Below, piece after piece: positions 1 to 5,126 of a stretch of DNA of 7,697 nucleotides. The position numbers and the translations under genes were made by a program. The number at the start of each line of letters is the position of its first letter. Within the stretch, counting starts at the first letter, position 1. The DNA is taken from the NCBI GenBank assembly GCA_030018715.1, contig JASEHN010000128.1:1-7697 (forward strand), in the 5' to 3' direction. The stretch is from Thermodesulfobacteriota bacterium (GTDB lineage Bacteria > Desulfobacterota > SM23-61). The notes under the pieces are model-generated. The model had not been told where the DNA came from. It did no database searches and was given only the letters and a program-made list of their open reading frames with translations.

Positions 1-255
1 GAGACAGCCACGGAAAACCTGGCCCTGTACATCATCCGGGCTTCCTTCTCCAAGGAACGGATGCAGTATTTCCAAGAACCATCAAAGGTTGTTTGCCGGG
101 CGAAAGACGGGACCATGGAAAAGGTCTTCGATGCCGCCGTATCAAGTACGGGGCAGGCCCTGGATTGGCTGGCCGCTATCTGTTCCCACACACCCCGAAA
201 ATCCCCCGAAACCCGGCTGAAAAGCCCACAAAACGAACCCAAGATGTTGTGCTAA
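1..255 (+). pseudogene. IS91-family transposase, C-terminal remnant (5' end outside window)
   Basis: The frame is open from base 1 and ends at TAA 253-255. It begins ETATENLALYIIRASFSKER and continues with a KDG...EKVFDA stretch and LDWLAAICSHTP. This is the pattern at the C-terminal end of the IS91/IS801-type Y2 (HUH, rolling-circle) transposases, whose usual text is close to 'NLARYIIRASFS.ERM.Y' followed by 'FDALEWLAAMCSHVP'. Intact relatives carry on into a segment containing RYYG and a basic tail. Here the reading leaves the family after CSHTP and stops about 20 residues later, and there is an extra insertion (VSSTGQ) before the LDWLA segment. No other frame restores the missing end. The catalytic HUH and tyrosine motifs would lie upstream, outside the window. 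I therefore call it a decayed remnant. The family assignment is from memory of the motif and is fairly secure; that it is inactive is inferred from the degenerate tail. Confidence 0.7.
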
Positions 256-262
256 AATTCAC

Positions 263-291
263 TTGACGCACAATTCTTTTTTTTGTATATT
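263..291 (+). promoter_or_regulatory. Sigma-70-like promoter candidate
   Basis: TTGACG (263-268) and TATATT (286-291) are separated by exactly 17 bases that include a T8 run. Each hexamer matches the sigma-70 consensus at 5 of 6 positions. It points towards the plus-strand cassette whose first intact gene starts at 569, and it lies just after the transposase remnant. The surrounding DNA is AT-rich, so a chance match is possible, and a palindromic element stands between it and the genes. Confidence 0.4.
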
Positions 292-325
292 TGCTCCACC
301 CTAAAGCAAGTTCTTATCAATAATA

Positions 326-464
326 ATTGATGGTTTCGTAAAAAGTCTGAAAATGCTTTTTTCTGTCATTCCGGCGAAAGTCGGAATCCAGTCTTTTCAA
401 ATATTTATAAATTCTCTGGACTCCGGTTTTCACCGGAGTGACGACTTTTTATGAGATCATCAAT
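326..464. mobile_element. MITE-like palindromic element, about 139 bp
   Basis: Two outer arms (329-347 and 443-461) are inverted copies matching at 16 of 19 positions and share the core TAAAAAGTC. The similarity extends about three bases further out on each side (ATT). Inside are two more inverted arms (365-391 and 416-442) matching at 22 of 27 positions. Each of these holds its own 20-bp near-palindrome: 368-387 begins ATTCC and ends GGAAT, and 420-439 begins ACTCC and ends GGAGT. The middle (392-415) is AT-rich with no coding content. The nested structure could fold as one long hairpin in RNA or DNA. Palindromes of the ATTCC-N10-GGAAT form are dispersed in many proteobacterial genomes, and the Neisseria dRS3 repeat has the same design. 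A further arm at 7137-7165 shows that the family is repeated locally. I see no clear target-site duplication. Confidence 0.65.
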
Positions 465-478
465 ATTAATCAATTTGA

Positions 479-544
479 ATCAAGATCGAGCTGATGACCA
501 GCCGGCAAGGGCTGAAGATCATGTTCACGCCGAACTGGGCGTGA
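479..544 (+). pseudogene. Possible 3' remnant of a decapitated gene
   Basis: A frame starting directly after an in-frame TGA (476-478) reads 21 codons to TGA 542-544 and ends KIMFTPNWA. The residue mix (IKIELM, GLKIMF) resembles a normal globular protein end rather than random GC-rich DNA. Its stop lies 25 bases before the next gene's ATG, and the Shine-Dalgarno sequence of that gene falls in the gap, which is ordinary operon spacing. The frame has no start codon with a binding site and loses sense where the AT-rich DNA begins. I read it as the tail of the gene that once preceded the isomerase, cut off by a deletion or insertion near 478. I do not recognise the family, and at 21 codons a chance frame remains possible. 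Confidence 0.35.
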
Positions 545-568
545 ATCCGCTCTCGGAGGGAGCATGCC

Positions 569-1381
569 ATGCTGCTGACCGTCGGGGCCTGCACGTACTC
601 GTGGCTGTGGGACCTGCCGCTCCGGGAGGCGGTCCACCGGATCGCCGACCTGGGGTTCCACTACTTCGAGCTGATGAGTCACGTTCCCCACTGCTGGCCG
701 CGGGATTGGTCCACCTCAGACCGGAAATCCTTCCGCCAACTGGTCGAGTCCCTGGGGCTGCGGATCTCTTCGGTCAACCCGACCTTCCTCGACATCAATA
801 TCGCCAGCCCGAATCCGGGGATTCGGGAAGAGTCCATCCGGCAGCTCCGCGAGACCATACAGCTCGCCCATGAGATTGGGGCCGGCATCGTCGTGGCGCC
901 TGCCGGCCGGAAGCACATGCTCATCGCCCCCGACCAATCCTACCTCCGGGGGCTGGTCAAAGAGGCATTGGAGATTCTGCTGGCGGACTGCGAGCGGCTG
1001 GGTGTGACCTTCGCCCTTGAGAATGCGTACAACGTGCTTCCCTCCGCCCCCATGCTGGTCCAAATGCGCCGCGAGCTGCCGCACCCAAAGTTGAAGCTGG
1101 CCTATGACGTGGCCAACGCTACCATGGTGGAATCGCCGCTGGACGGGATGGAAATGGTCGCGCCACATCTGGCCCTCCTTCATTTATCGGATACCGGCGA
1201 GAAAAGGTGGGGGCATGATCGGATCGGCACCGGCACGGTGGATTTTGCCGCGGTGACCGCGAAGGTGCGGGCGCTGGAGTATGATGGACCTACGATCATG
1301 GAGATCGTGGACAGGGAGATGCCGGAAGAAAGCAACCGAATCAGCCTGGAGCGCCTGCGGGCACTGGGGTGGACGACCTGA
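569..1381 (+). CDS. Sugar phosphate isomerase/epimerase-like TIM-barrel protein
   Basis: This 270-residue protein belongs to the xylose isomerase-like TIM-barrel family (AP_endonuc_2 fold), cytosolic enzymes that use a divalent metal to isomerise or epimerise sugars, keto-sugars and inositol derivatives. Candidate metal ligands are Glu151 (ALENAYN), Asp180 (AYDVANA), His205 (LLHLSD) and Glu245 (IMEIVD). Their order and spacing closely match Glu152, Asp185, His211 and Glu246 of D-tagatose 3-epimerase. His216-Asp217-Arg218 in WGHDRIGTG sits where the family places substrate-binding residues. N-terminal GACTYSW and FELM fit strands 1 and 2. Length is normal. ATG 569 is preceded by a strong GGAGGGAG at 555-562 with a 6-base gap. 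It is the first intact gene of a plus-strand set, 42 bases before the epimerase/dehydratase. The fold is secure. The substrate is unknown: the family also contains 2-keto-myo-inositol dehydratases, hydroxypyruvate isomerases and endonucleases. Endonuclease IV is unlikely given the short length and motif set. Confidence 0.85.
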   Translation: MLLTVGACTYSWLWDLPLREAVHRIADLGFHYFELMSHVPHCWPRDWSTSDRKSFRQLVESLGLRISSVNPTFLDINIASPNPGIREESIRQLRETIQLAHEIGAGIVVAPAGRKHMLIAPDQSYLRGLVKEALEILLADCERLGVTFALENAYNVLPSAPMLVQMRRELPHPKLKLAYDVANATMVESPLDGMEMVAPHLALLHLSDTGEKRWGHDRIGTGTVDFAAVTAKVRALEYDGPTIMEIVDREMPEESNRISLERLRALGWTT

Positions 1382-1423
1382 TGTCGCGAAACGCTCGAGG
1401 GCAAGGATGACACCGGAGTGCAA

Positions 1424-2383
1424 ATGGCGCGCGTGCTCGTGACGGGAGGAGCTGGCTTTCTGGGCGCGGCCATCGTGAGACGCCTGGCCGAGCGGGGCGA
1501 TGAAGTGATCGCCCTCGACAATTTCCAGGCAGGCGACCCCGCAAACCTGGGAGGCCTCGGTTCCAACGTGGTCTTAATCAGCGGTGACGTCACCGATCTG
1601 AGCGGCCTTCTCAACGTCATCAGGCAGCACGGTGTCCAGCGCATCGTCCACGCGGCAGCGATCGTCAGCGTGGTCTCCTCCCTGTCGGCCCCGAGTCACG
1701 TGACCCGGGTGAACATCGAAGGCACGCTCAATGTGCTGGAGGCGATGCGGGTGTTCGATGTGGAACGCGCGGTCCACATCTCCTCCGAGGAAACCTACGG
1801 GGCCTTTCGACACGAGCCGGCTGACGAGGAGCACCCCGTGGCGCCCACCGCGCCTTATGGCATCAGCAAAGTCGCTTCCGAGCAGTTAGGCCGCTTCTAC
1901 CGGACGGTGTATAAGACGGATTTCATCAACGTCCGGCTCTCGTGGGTGTACGGGCCGGGTTTTCCTCGCCAGCGGATCCCCCGGACCTTGATCGAGGCCG
2001 CGCTGGCCAGCCGGCCGCTGCATCTGCCCCGCGGAGGAGACGCGCGCATAGACCACACTTACCTCGATGACTGCGTCAATGGCATTCTGCTGGCCCTGGA
2101 TTGCGCTTCACATCCGTTCGACGTGTACAACCTCGCCAGCGGCGAAGGCCGAACGATCGCCGAGATGGTTGCCCTCGTGAAAGAACTGATCCCAAGCGCA
2201 GACCTCTCGGTGGGCCCGGGTCCTTATTGGTATGACGACCGGCTCGTGGCGCCGCCCAAGGGCGCTTTGGACTTAACCCGAGCCAGGACGGTTTTCGGCT
2301 ATCAGCCGAAATATGACCTTCGGCGAGGCCTGGCAGCATACATCGAATGGTATCGCCGCAGCCAACCATCGCCGAGCATCTGA
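1424..2383 (+). CDS. NAD-dependent epimerase/dehydratase (extended SDR)
   Basis: About 319 residues from ATG 1424. The N-terminus opens with the Rossmann motif TGGAGFLG (residues 7-14), and the acidic residue ending strand 2 (LDNF, Asp32) favours NAD. The segment VHAAAIVSV holds the usual HxAA motif. The active site shows Ser120-Ser121 in HISSEETYG and the Tyr-x3-Lys pair Tyr145/Lys149 in PYGISK. RLSWVYGPG and DHTYLDDCVNGI are typical of UDP-glucose 4-epimerase-like extended SDRs, which oxidise a sugar hydroxyl transiently, or dehydrate or reduce it, in the cytosol. Length is normal. The start is ambiguous: GTG 1418 is in frame two codons earlier, but ATG 1424 has CGGAG (1414-1418) at a 5-base gap and gives a start flush with the first strand. 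It lies 42 bases after the isomerase and 15 bases before the cupin, so one transcript is likely. Many members act on free sugars, lactones or steroids rather than nucleotide sugars, so a GalE function should not be assumed. Confidence 0.85.
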   Translation: MARVLVTGGAGFLGAAIVRRLAERGDEVIALDNFQAGDPANLGGLGSNVVLISGDVTDLSGLLNVIRQHGVQRIVHAAAIVSVVSSLSAPSHVTRVNIEGTLNVLEAMRVFDVERAVHISSEETYGAFRHEPADEEHPVAPTAPYGISKVASEQLGRFYRTVYKTDFINVRLSWVYGPGFPRQRIPRTLIEAALASRPLHLPRGGDARIDHTYLDDCVNGILLALDCASHPFDVYNLASGEGRTIAEMVALVKELIPSADLSVGPGPYWYDDRLVAPPKGALDLTRARTVFGYQPKYDLRRGLAAYIEWYRRSQPSPSI

Positions 2384-2398
2384 GAGAGGAAAGCAGCC

Positions 2399-2803
2399 AT
2401 GCCCAAAGGAGCGAAGCCCAAAGCGAAGGTGATGCGAGTCGAGGAGACGTTCTGGGAGCAGCCGCCGGCGCACTTTGAAGCTTTTTCTAAGATGCTGGTT
2501 CACCCGACAAACGCTGACACGCGCTATTTCGACTTTCGCCTCTCCAGTTACCAGCCCAAGGGTTATGCCGAGGTGCATGTCCATGAGGTCGCGGAGAACA
2601 TCTACTACATCCTCCAGGGGAGAGGGATCGTCGAATTGGACGGGGAGAAGTATCTCGTGGAGCCCCATATGGTCATCCATATCCCCCCCGGGGTCCGACA
2701 CGGGATCTTTAATACCGGCCTGGAGGATCTGATCTTCGTCGTGGTAGCCTCGCCACCTGCCGACATGCCCGAGGTGAAACAACTCAGCGGACGCAGGGCG
2801 TGA
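2399..2803 (+). CDS. Small single-domain cupin protein
   Basis: A 134-residue protein with one cupin_2 beta-barrel. Motif 1 reads HVHEVAENIYYILQG, placing metal ligands at His60, His62 and Glu66. Motif 2 (IPPGVRHGIFN) gives the fourth ligand, His101. All four ligands are present, so a bound divalent metal is expected. The N-terminal 20 residues are lysine-rich and probably flexible; there is no signal peptide. ATG 2399 has AGAGAGGA (2383-2390) at an 8-base gap. The gene starts 15 bases after the epimerase/dehydratase stop, so the two are almost certainly co-transcribed. Single-domain cupins can be isomerases, epimerases, dioxygenases, lyases or binding proteins, and sequence alone does not decide among these. 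Next to two sugar-type enzymes, a role in isomerising or binding the pathway intermediate is reasonable inference only. Confidence 0.85.
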   Translation: MPKGAKPKAKVMRVEETFWEQPPAHFEAFSKMLVHPTNADTRYFDFRLSSYQPKGYAEVHVHEVAENIYYILQGRGIVELDGEKYLVEPHMVIHIPPGVRHGIFNTGLEDLIFVVVASPPADMPEVKQLSGRRA

Positions 2804-2809
2804 ACAGCC

Positions 2810-2903
2810 ACGCTTGCTCGGGCCGGATCCCCCGCTGAGTGACGCCAGGCGGGCGGCGGGCAGGGGTCGACCGTATCCGACGGGGGTGCAGTAGAGCAAG
2901 CGT
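2810..2903. repeat. Perfect 10-bp inverted repeat in the cupin-flavoprotein gap
   Basis: The arms ACGCTTGCTC (2810-2819) and GAGCAAGCGT (2894-2903) are exact inverted copies enclosing 74 bases. Inside them, CCCCC (2829-2833 region) and GGGGG (2882-2886 region) could also pair. The 160-base gap is the largest between the four cassette genes, and the structure would sit just upstream of the flavoprotein start. It could be a structured leader, an attenuator or the ends of a lost small element. No T-run follows, so it is not a standard terminator. Confidence 0.4.
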
Positions 2904-2963
2904 CTCAAGGGGCGGGACGCGAATGGGGTGTCGTTGAGGATGACATCGAGAGAAGACGCTGGC

Positions 2964-4715
2964 ATGAGAGTGATGCCGACGAAATGGGACGAGGAATACG
3001 ACCTGGTCGTCCTTGGCGCTGGGGCGGGAGGCATGACCGCGGCGCTTGTCTCAGCGGTCGAGGGTATGCGGACCCTCCTGATCGAGAAGAGTGATCAGGT
3101 CGGCGGGACGACGGCGTATTCTTCGGGGACGGTGTGGATTCCGAACAACGCACAGCAGCGCCAGCTCGGGGTCACGAACGATGCCGCCGCGGCGCTCGAG
3201 TATCTGGATGCACTGGTGGGCGACCGCGCAGACCGTAGACTCCGTGAAGCGTTCATCGCCGCGGGGCCCGAGATGCTGGAGTATCTGGCAAAGCACACGG
3301 ATGTCGATTTCCGAGTGTATCGCCAACAGCCGGACTACCGACAGGATTTGCCGGGAGCGGCGTTAGGGGGACGGCCGCTGGAGCCACTCCCGTTTGACGG
3401 CCGTACGCTGGGGGATCATTTCGATCGTGTCCGCTGGTTCATTCCGGAGCTCATGTTGTTCGGCGGAATGATGGTGACCCGTGGAGAAGCGGCGCGCCTC
3501 TTGCGGATCGGCAGGTCTCTGGATGCCTTATGGCTCGGAGCCACGCTGGTGTCCCGCTTTGCCCTGGACCGGCTGCGTTATAAGCGTGGAACGCGGCTTG
3601 TCCTGGGCAATGCGCTCGCAGCGAGGCTCTTTCGGAACTTGCACGATCGCCGGGTCGCGGTGTGGTTCAACGCCAGGACCGCACGGCTGATCCCGGAACA
3701 CGGGCGGGCCTGCGGTCTTGTGGTCGATCGCGGCGAATCAGAGGTGCGCGTGCGCGTGTCCCGGGGAATTGTTCTGGCGGGCGGGGGTTTCCCTGCGAGT
3801 CCGGAATTGCGGGAGCGGTACTTTCCGAAACCGGTGGCCACGTATACATCGGCTTTCGCGGGTTGCGTAGGTGACACATTGCTGATGGCGCAGGAGATCG
3901 GCGCTTCGCTGGGGCCGGAGGGAGAAGACAATTCGCTGTGGTTTCCCAGCTCGATTGCGATCCGCAAGGACGGTTCCACGGCGGTGTATCCGCACATCGT
4001 CCTGGATCGCGGTAAGCCGGGACTTGTGGCCGTGAACGCTGCCGGGCGGCGTTTTGTCAACGAGGCGGTCTCGTACCATGAATTCACGCGGGCGATGTAT
4101 CGGTCGCATGCAACAGTCCCGAGCATTCCGGCCTGGCTGGTGTGCGATCGGCGCTTCATCTGGAAGTACGGCCTCGGCATGATCAGACCATTGACCCCGG
4201 TCTTGCGGGGGTATGTCAGGCGAGGGTACCTCAAGCTTGCGGACTCCGTGGAAGGGTTGGCGCGCACAATCGGAGTGGATGCGGCGGGATTGGCGGAGAC
4301 GATAAGGACGCATAACGAATTTGCCCGCACTGGGGTGGATGCCCAATTCGGGAAGGGAGAAAACGCGTATGACCGCGCGGGTGGCGACGCGGCGCATTTG
4401 CCGAACCCGTGCATTGGTCCGATCGAGAGACCTCCGTTCTGTGCGGTGGCGGTGCTTCCTACCCCTCTGGGCACGAGCCTCGGATTGCTCACGGACGTGC
4501 ATGCGCAAGTGCTCGATCGTTCCGGCCAGCCCATCCCAGGTCTGTACGCGTGCGGCAACGACATGCATTCCGTGATGGGTGGCGAGTATCCGGGCGCCGG
4601 GGCCGAACTGGGGCTGGCGATGACCTTCGGGTATCTTGCGGCGAGGCACGCTGCGGGAATTGACCGTACGGCGACTTCTGCTGTTGTCGGCATGCAGGGT
4701 GGCCGCGCGAAATGA
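2964..4715 (+). CDS. FAD-dependent oxidoreductase, 3-ketosteroid-1-dehydrogenase / fumarate reductase flavoprotein family
   Basis: A 583-residue flavoprotein. The N-terminal GAGAGG (residues 18-23) binds the FAD dinucleotide, Glu41 ends strand 2 (LLIEK), and GGTTAYSSG (47-55) is the family's FAD-contact loop. The C-terminus has GLYACGND and MGGEYPGAGAELG, the second FAD region. Candidate equivalents of the catalytic residues of 3-ketosteroid delta-1-dehydrogenase (Tyr119, Tyr318, Tyr487, Gly491) are Tyr125 (PDYRQDLPG), Tyr371 (VSYHEF after RRFVNEA), Tyr542 and Gly546 (EYPGAG). Such enzymes remove two hydrogens next to a ketone. The protein is longer than actinobacterial KstD (about 510 residues), with extra helical sequence around 160-230. 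There is no signal peptide or membrane span. In-frame starts exist at GTG 2928, ATG 2940, ATG 2964 and ATG 2973; I chose 2964 because GAGAGAAG (2948-2955) lies 8 bases upstream and the FAD motif follows at the usual distance. Desaturase family is secure; a steroid substrate is not. Confidence 0.83.
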   Translation: MRVMPTKWDEEYDLVVLGAGAGGMTAALVSAVEGMRTLLIEKSDQVGGTTAYSSGTVWIPNNAQQRQLGVTNDAAAALEYLDALVGDRADRRLREAFIAAGPEMLEYLAKHTDVDFRVYRQQPDYRQDLPGAALGGRPLEPLPFDGRTLGDHFDRVRWFIPELMLFGGMMVTRGEAARLLRIGRSLDALWLGATLVSRFALDRLRYKRGTRLVLGNALAARLFRNLHDRRVAVWFNARTARLIPEHGRACGLVVDRGESEVRVRVSRGIVLAGGGFPASPELRERYFPKPVATYTSAFAGCVGDTLLMAQEIGASLGPEGEDNSLWFPSSIAIRKDGSTAVYPHIVLDRGKPGLVAVNAAGRRFVNEAVSYHEFTRAMYRSHATVPSIPAWLVCDRRFIWKYGLGMIRPLTPVLRGYVRRGYLKLADSVEGLARTIGVDAAGLAETIRTHNEFARTGVDAQFGKGENAYDRAGGDAAHLPNPCIGPIERPPFCAVAVLPTPLGTSLGLLTDVHAQVLDRSGQPIPGLYACGNDMHSVMGGEYPGAGAELGLAMTFGYLAARHAAGIDRTATSAVVGMQGGRAK

Positions 4716-4727
4716 TGCGAGGCGGAA

Positions 4728-4790
4728 GAGATCCTGGCGAAATCGTGCCGGGGGATGCCTCTAACACCAGATCTCACGCTATTGTTTTGT
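4728..4790 (+). terminator. Weak terminator-like hairpin after the cassette
   Basis: GAGATCCTGG (4728-4737) can pair with CCAGATCTC (4767-4775) leaving one bulged C, and a T-rich stretch (ATTGTTTTGTG) follows shortly after. The 29-base loop is long and the T-run is interrupted, so it is at best a poor intrinsic terminator for the plus-strand genes. The position, just after the flavoprotein stop, is the main reason to list it. Confidence 0.22.
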
Positions 4791-4798
4791 GTAGGTGT

Positions 4799-4894
4799 AT
4801 GGGGTCAGACATAAGTAATTCGCTGAAATCGGTTGCCGGTCATTTTGGGCGGGATCCGGTAGCCATCAGCCAGTTTAATTATGCTTGACCCCAT
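4799..4894 (+). mobile_element. REP/IS200-type (RAYT-like) transposase relic with inverted ends
   Basis: The ends are inverted copies: ATGGGGTCAGACATA...AATT (4799-4820) against AATTATGCTTGACCCCAT (4877-4894). The enclosed DNA reads as a 29-residue frame (4799-4888, TGA stop) containing SLKSVAGHFGRDPVAISQ. That is a helix-turn-helix of the DnaA C-terminal type, found at the C-terminus of many REP-associated tyrosine transposases (IS200-like). The catalytic HUH domain is absent. The structure therefore looks like a non-autonomous derivative: the two terminal repeats plus the last coding piece of the transposase. The coding resemblance is from memory and short. The inverted ends are directly visible. 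Confidence 0.5.
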
Positions 4895-5108
4895 GTCCTT
4901 GTGCTCCCGAAAGATTCCCCCTCCCGTCCGGGCCGTGTCCTCACTGTCATTCTTAAATCATGAATGAAAATCAAAAGTGAAGGGGGGGACCCATTAAAAG
5001 GGATGGTAGGCTTGCCCACCTTCACTATTATAGAATCCCGCTTCGGGGTTCGGGGGGATGAGTCTGGCCTTGGCGAAACAGCATCGGCCAACCGTTAAAG
5101 ACGCTTAG
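4895..5108. other. Non-coding stretch, possible outer part of the repeat
   Basis: No convincing gene lies here. A 70-codon minus-strand frame (4879-5091) has no binding site, and its C-terminus runs into the inverted end of the REP-type relic, so I do not annotate it. The stretch contains small hairpins: TCATTC/GAATGA (4947-4967) and GAATCCCG/CGGGGTTC with a CTT loop (5033-5051). The second could contribute to ending minus-strand transcription from the oxidoreductase gene, but no T-run follows it. Confidence 0.4.
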
Positions 5109-5124
5109 CGCTATGCGCATAGCG
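5109..5124 (-). terminator. Perfect 16-bp palindrome just after the AOR stop codon
   Basis: CGCTATGCGCATAGCG is a perfect palindrome two bases beyond the AOR stop (TAA, complement of 5127-5129). It can form a 6-bp stem with a GCGC loop in the transcript. On the minus strand only a short, interrupted T-stretch follows further on, so terminator function is uncertain. A binding site for a dimeric protein or an RNA 3'-end-stabilising hairpin would fit equally well. Confidence 0.35.
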
Positions 5125-5126
5125 AA

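Larger units (their letters stand above)
256..478. other. AT-rich non-coding spacer with mobile-element content
   Basis: No gene is visible between the transposase remnant and the start of the GC-rich block. The stretch holds the promoter candidate at 263-291 and the MITE-like element at 326-464. Base composition changes sharply near 478, which marks the left boundary of the GC-rich cassette. An open frame crosses 451-873 on the plus strand but is not a real gene. Confidence 0.6.

Noticed and set aside
451..873. 140-codon plus-strand frame overlapping the start of the isomerase
   Set aside because: It spans the composition boundary, turns Pro/Arg/Gly-rich within the isomerase gene, and competes with a gene that has a strong binding site and all its metal ligands.
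2804..2963. Riboswitch in the cupin-flavoprotein gap
   Set aside because: A long inverted repeat is present, but I recognise no conserved aptamer core such as FMN, TPP or cobalamin.
2273..3034. 253-codon minus-strand frame across the epimerase end, cupin and flavoprotein start
   Set aside because: It runs antisense through three supported genes and has no family resemblance.
3738..4649. 303-codon minus-strand frame also opposite the flavoprotein
   Set aside because: Same region and same cause; composition is Arg/His-rich and resembles no protein family.
3578..4777. 399-codon open frame on the minus strand opposite the flavoprotein
   Set aside because: It is a by-product of GC-rich codon use in the real gene. 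It has no recognisable motif and is rich in Ser, Arg and Pro, while the plus-strand frame has complete FAD-family motifs.
5033..5051. tRNA fragment suggested by the GAATCCCG...GGTTC text
   Set aside because: The arms simply form a local hairpin. There is no cloverleaf, anticodon arm or CCA end around it, and the T-loop order is wrong.
4879..5091. 70-codon minus-strand frame next to AOR
   Set aside because: No binding site or domain; its end is read through the inverted terminus of the REP-type relic, so it is likely repeat-derived noise.
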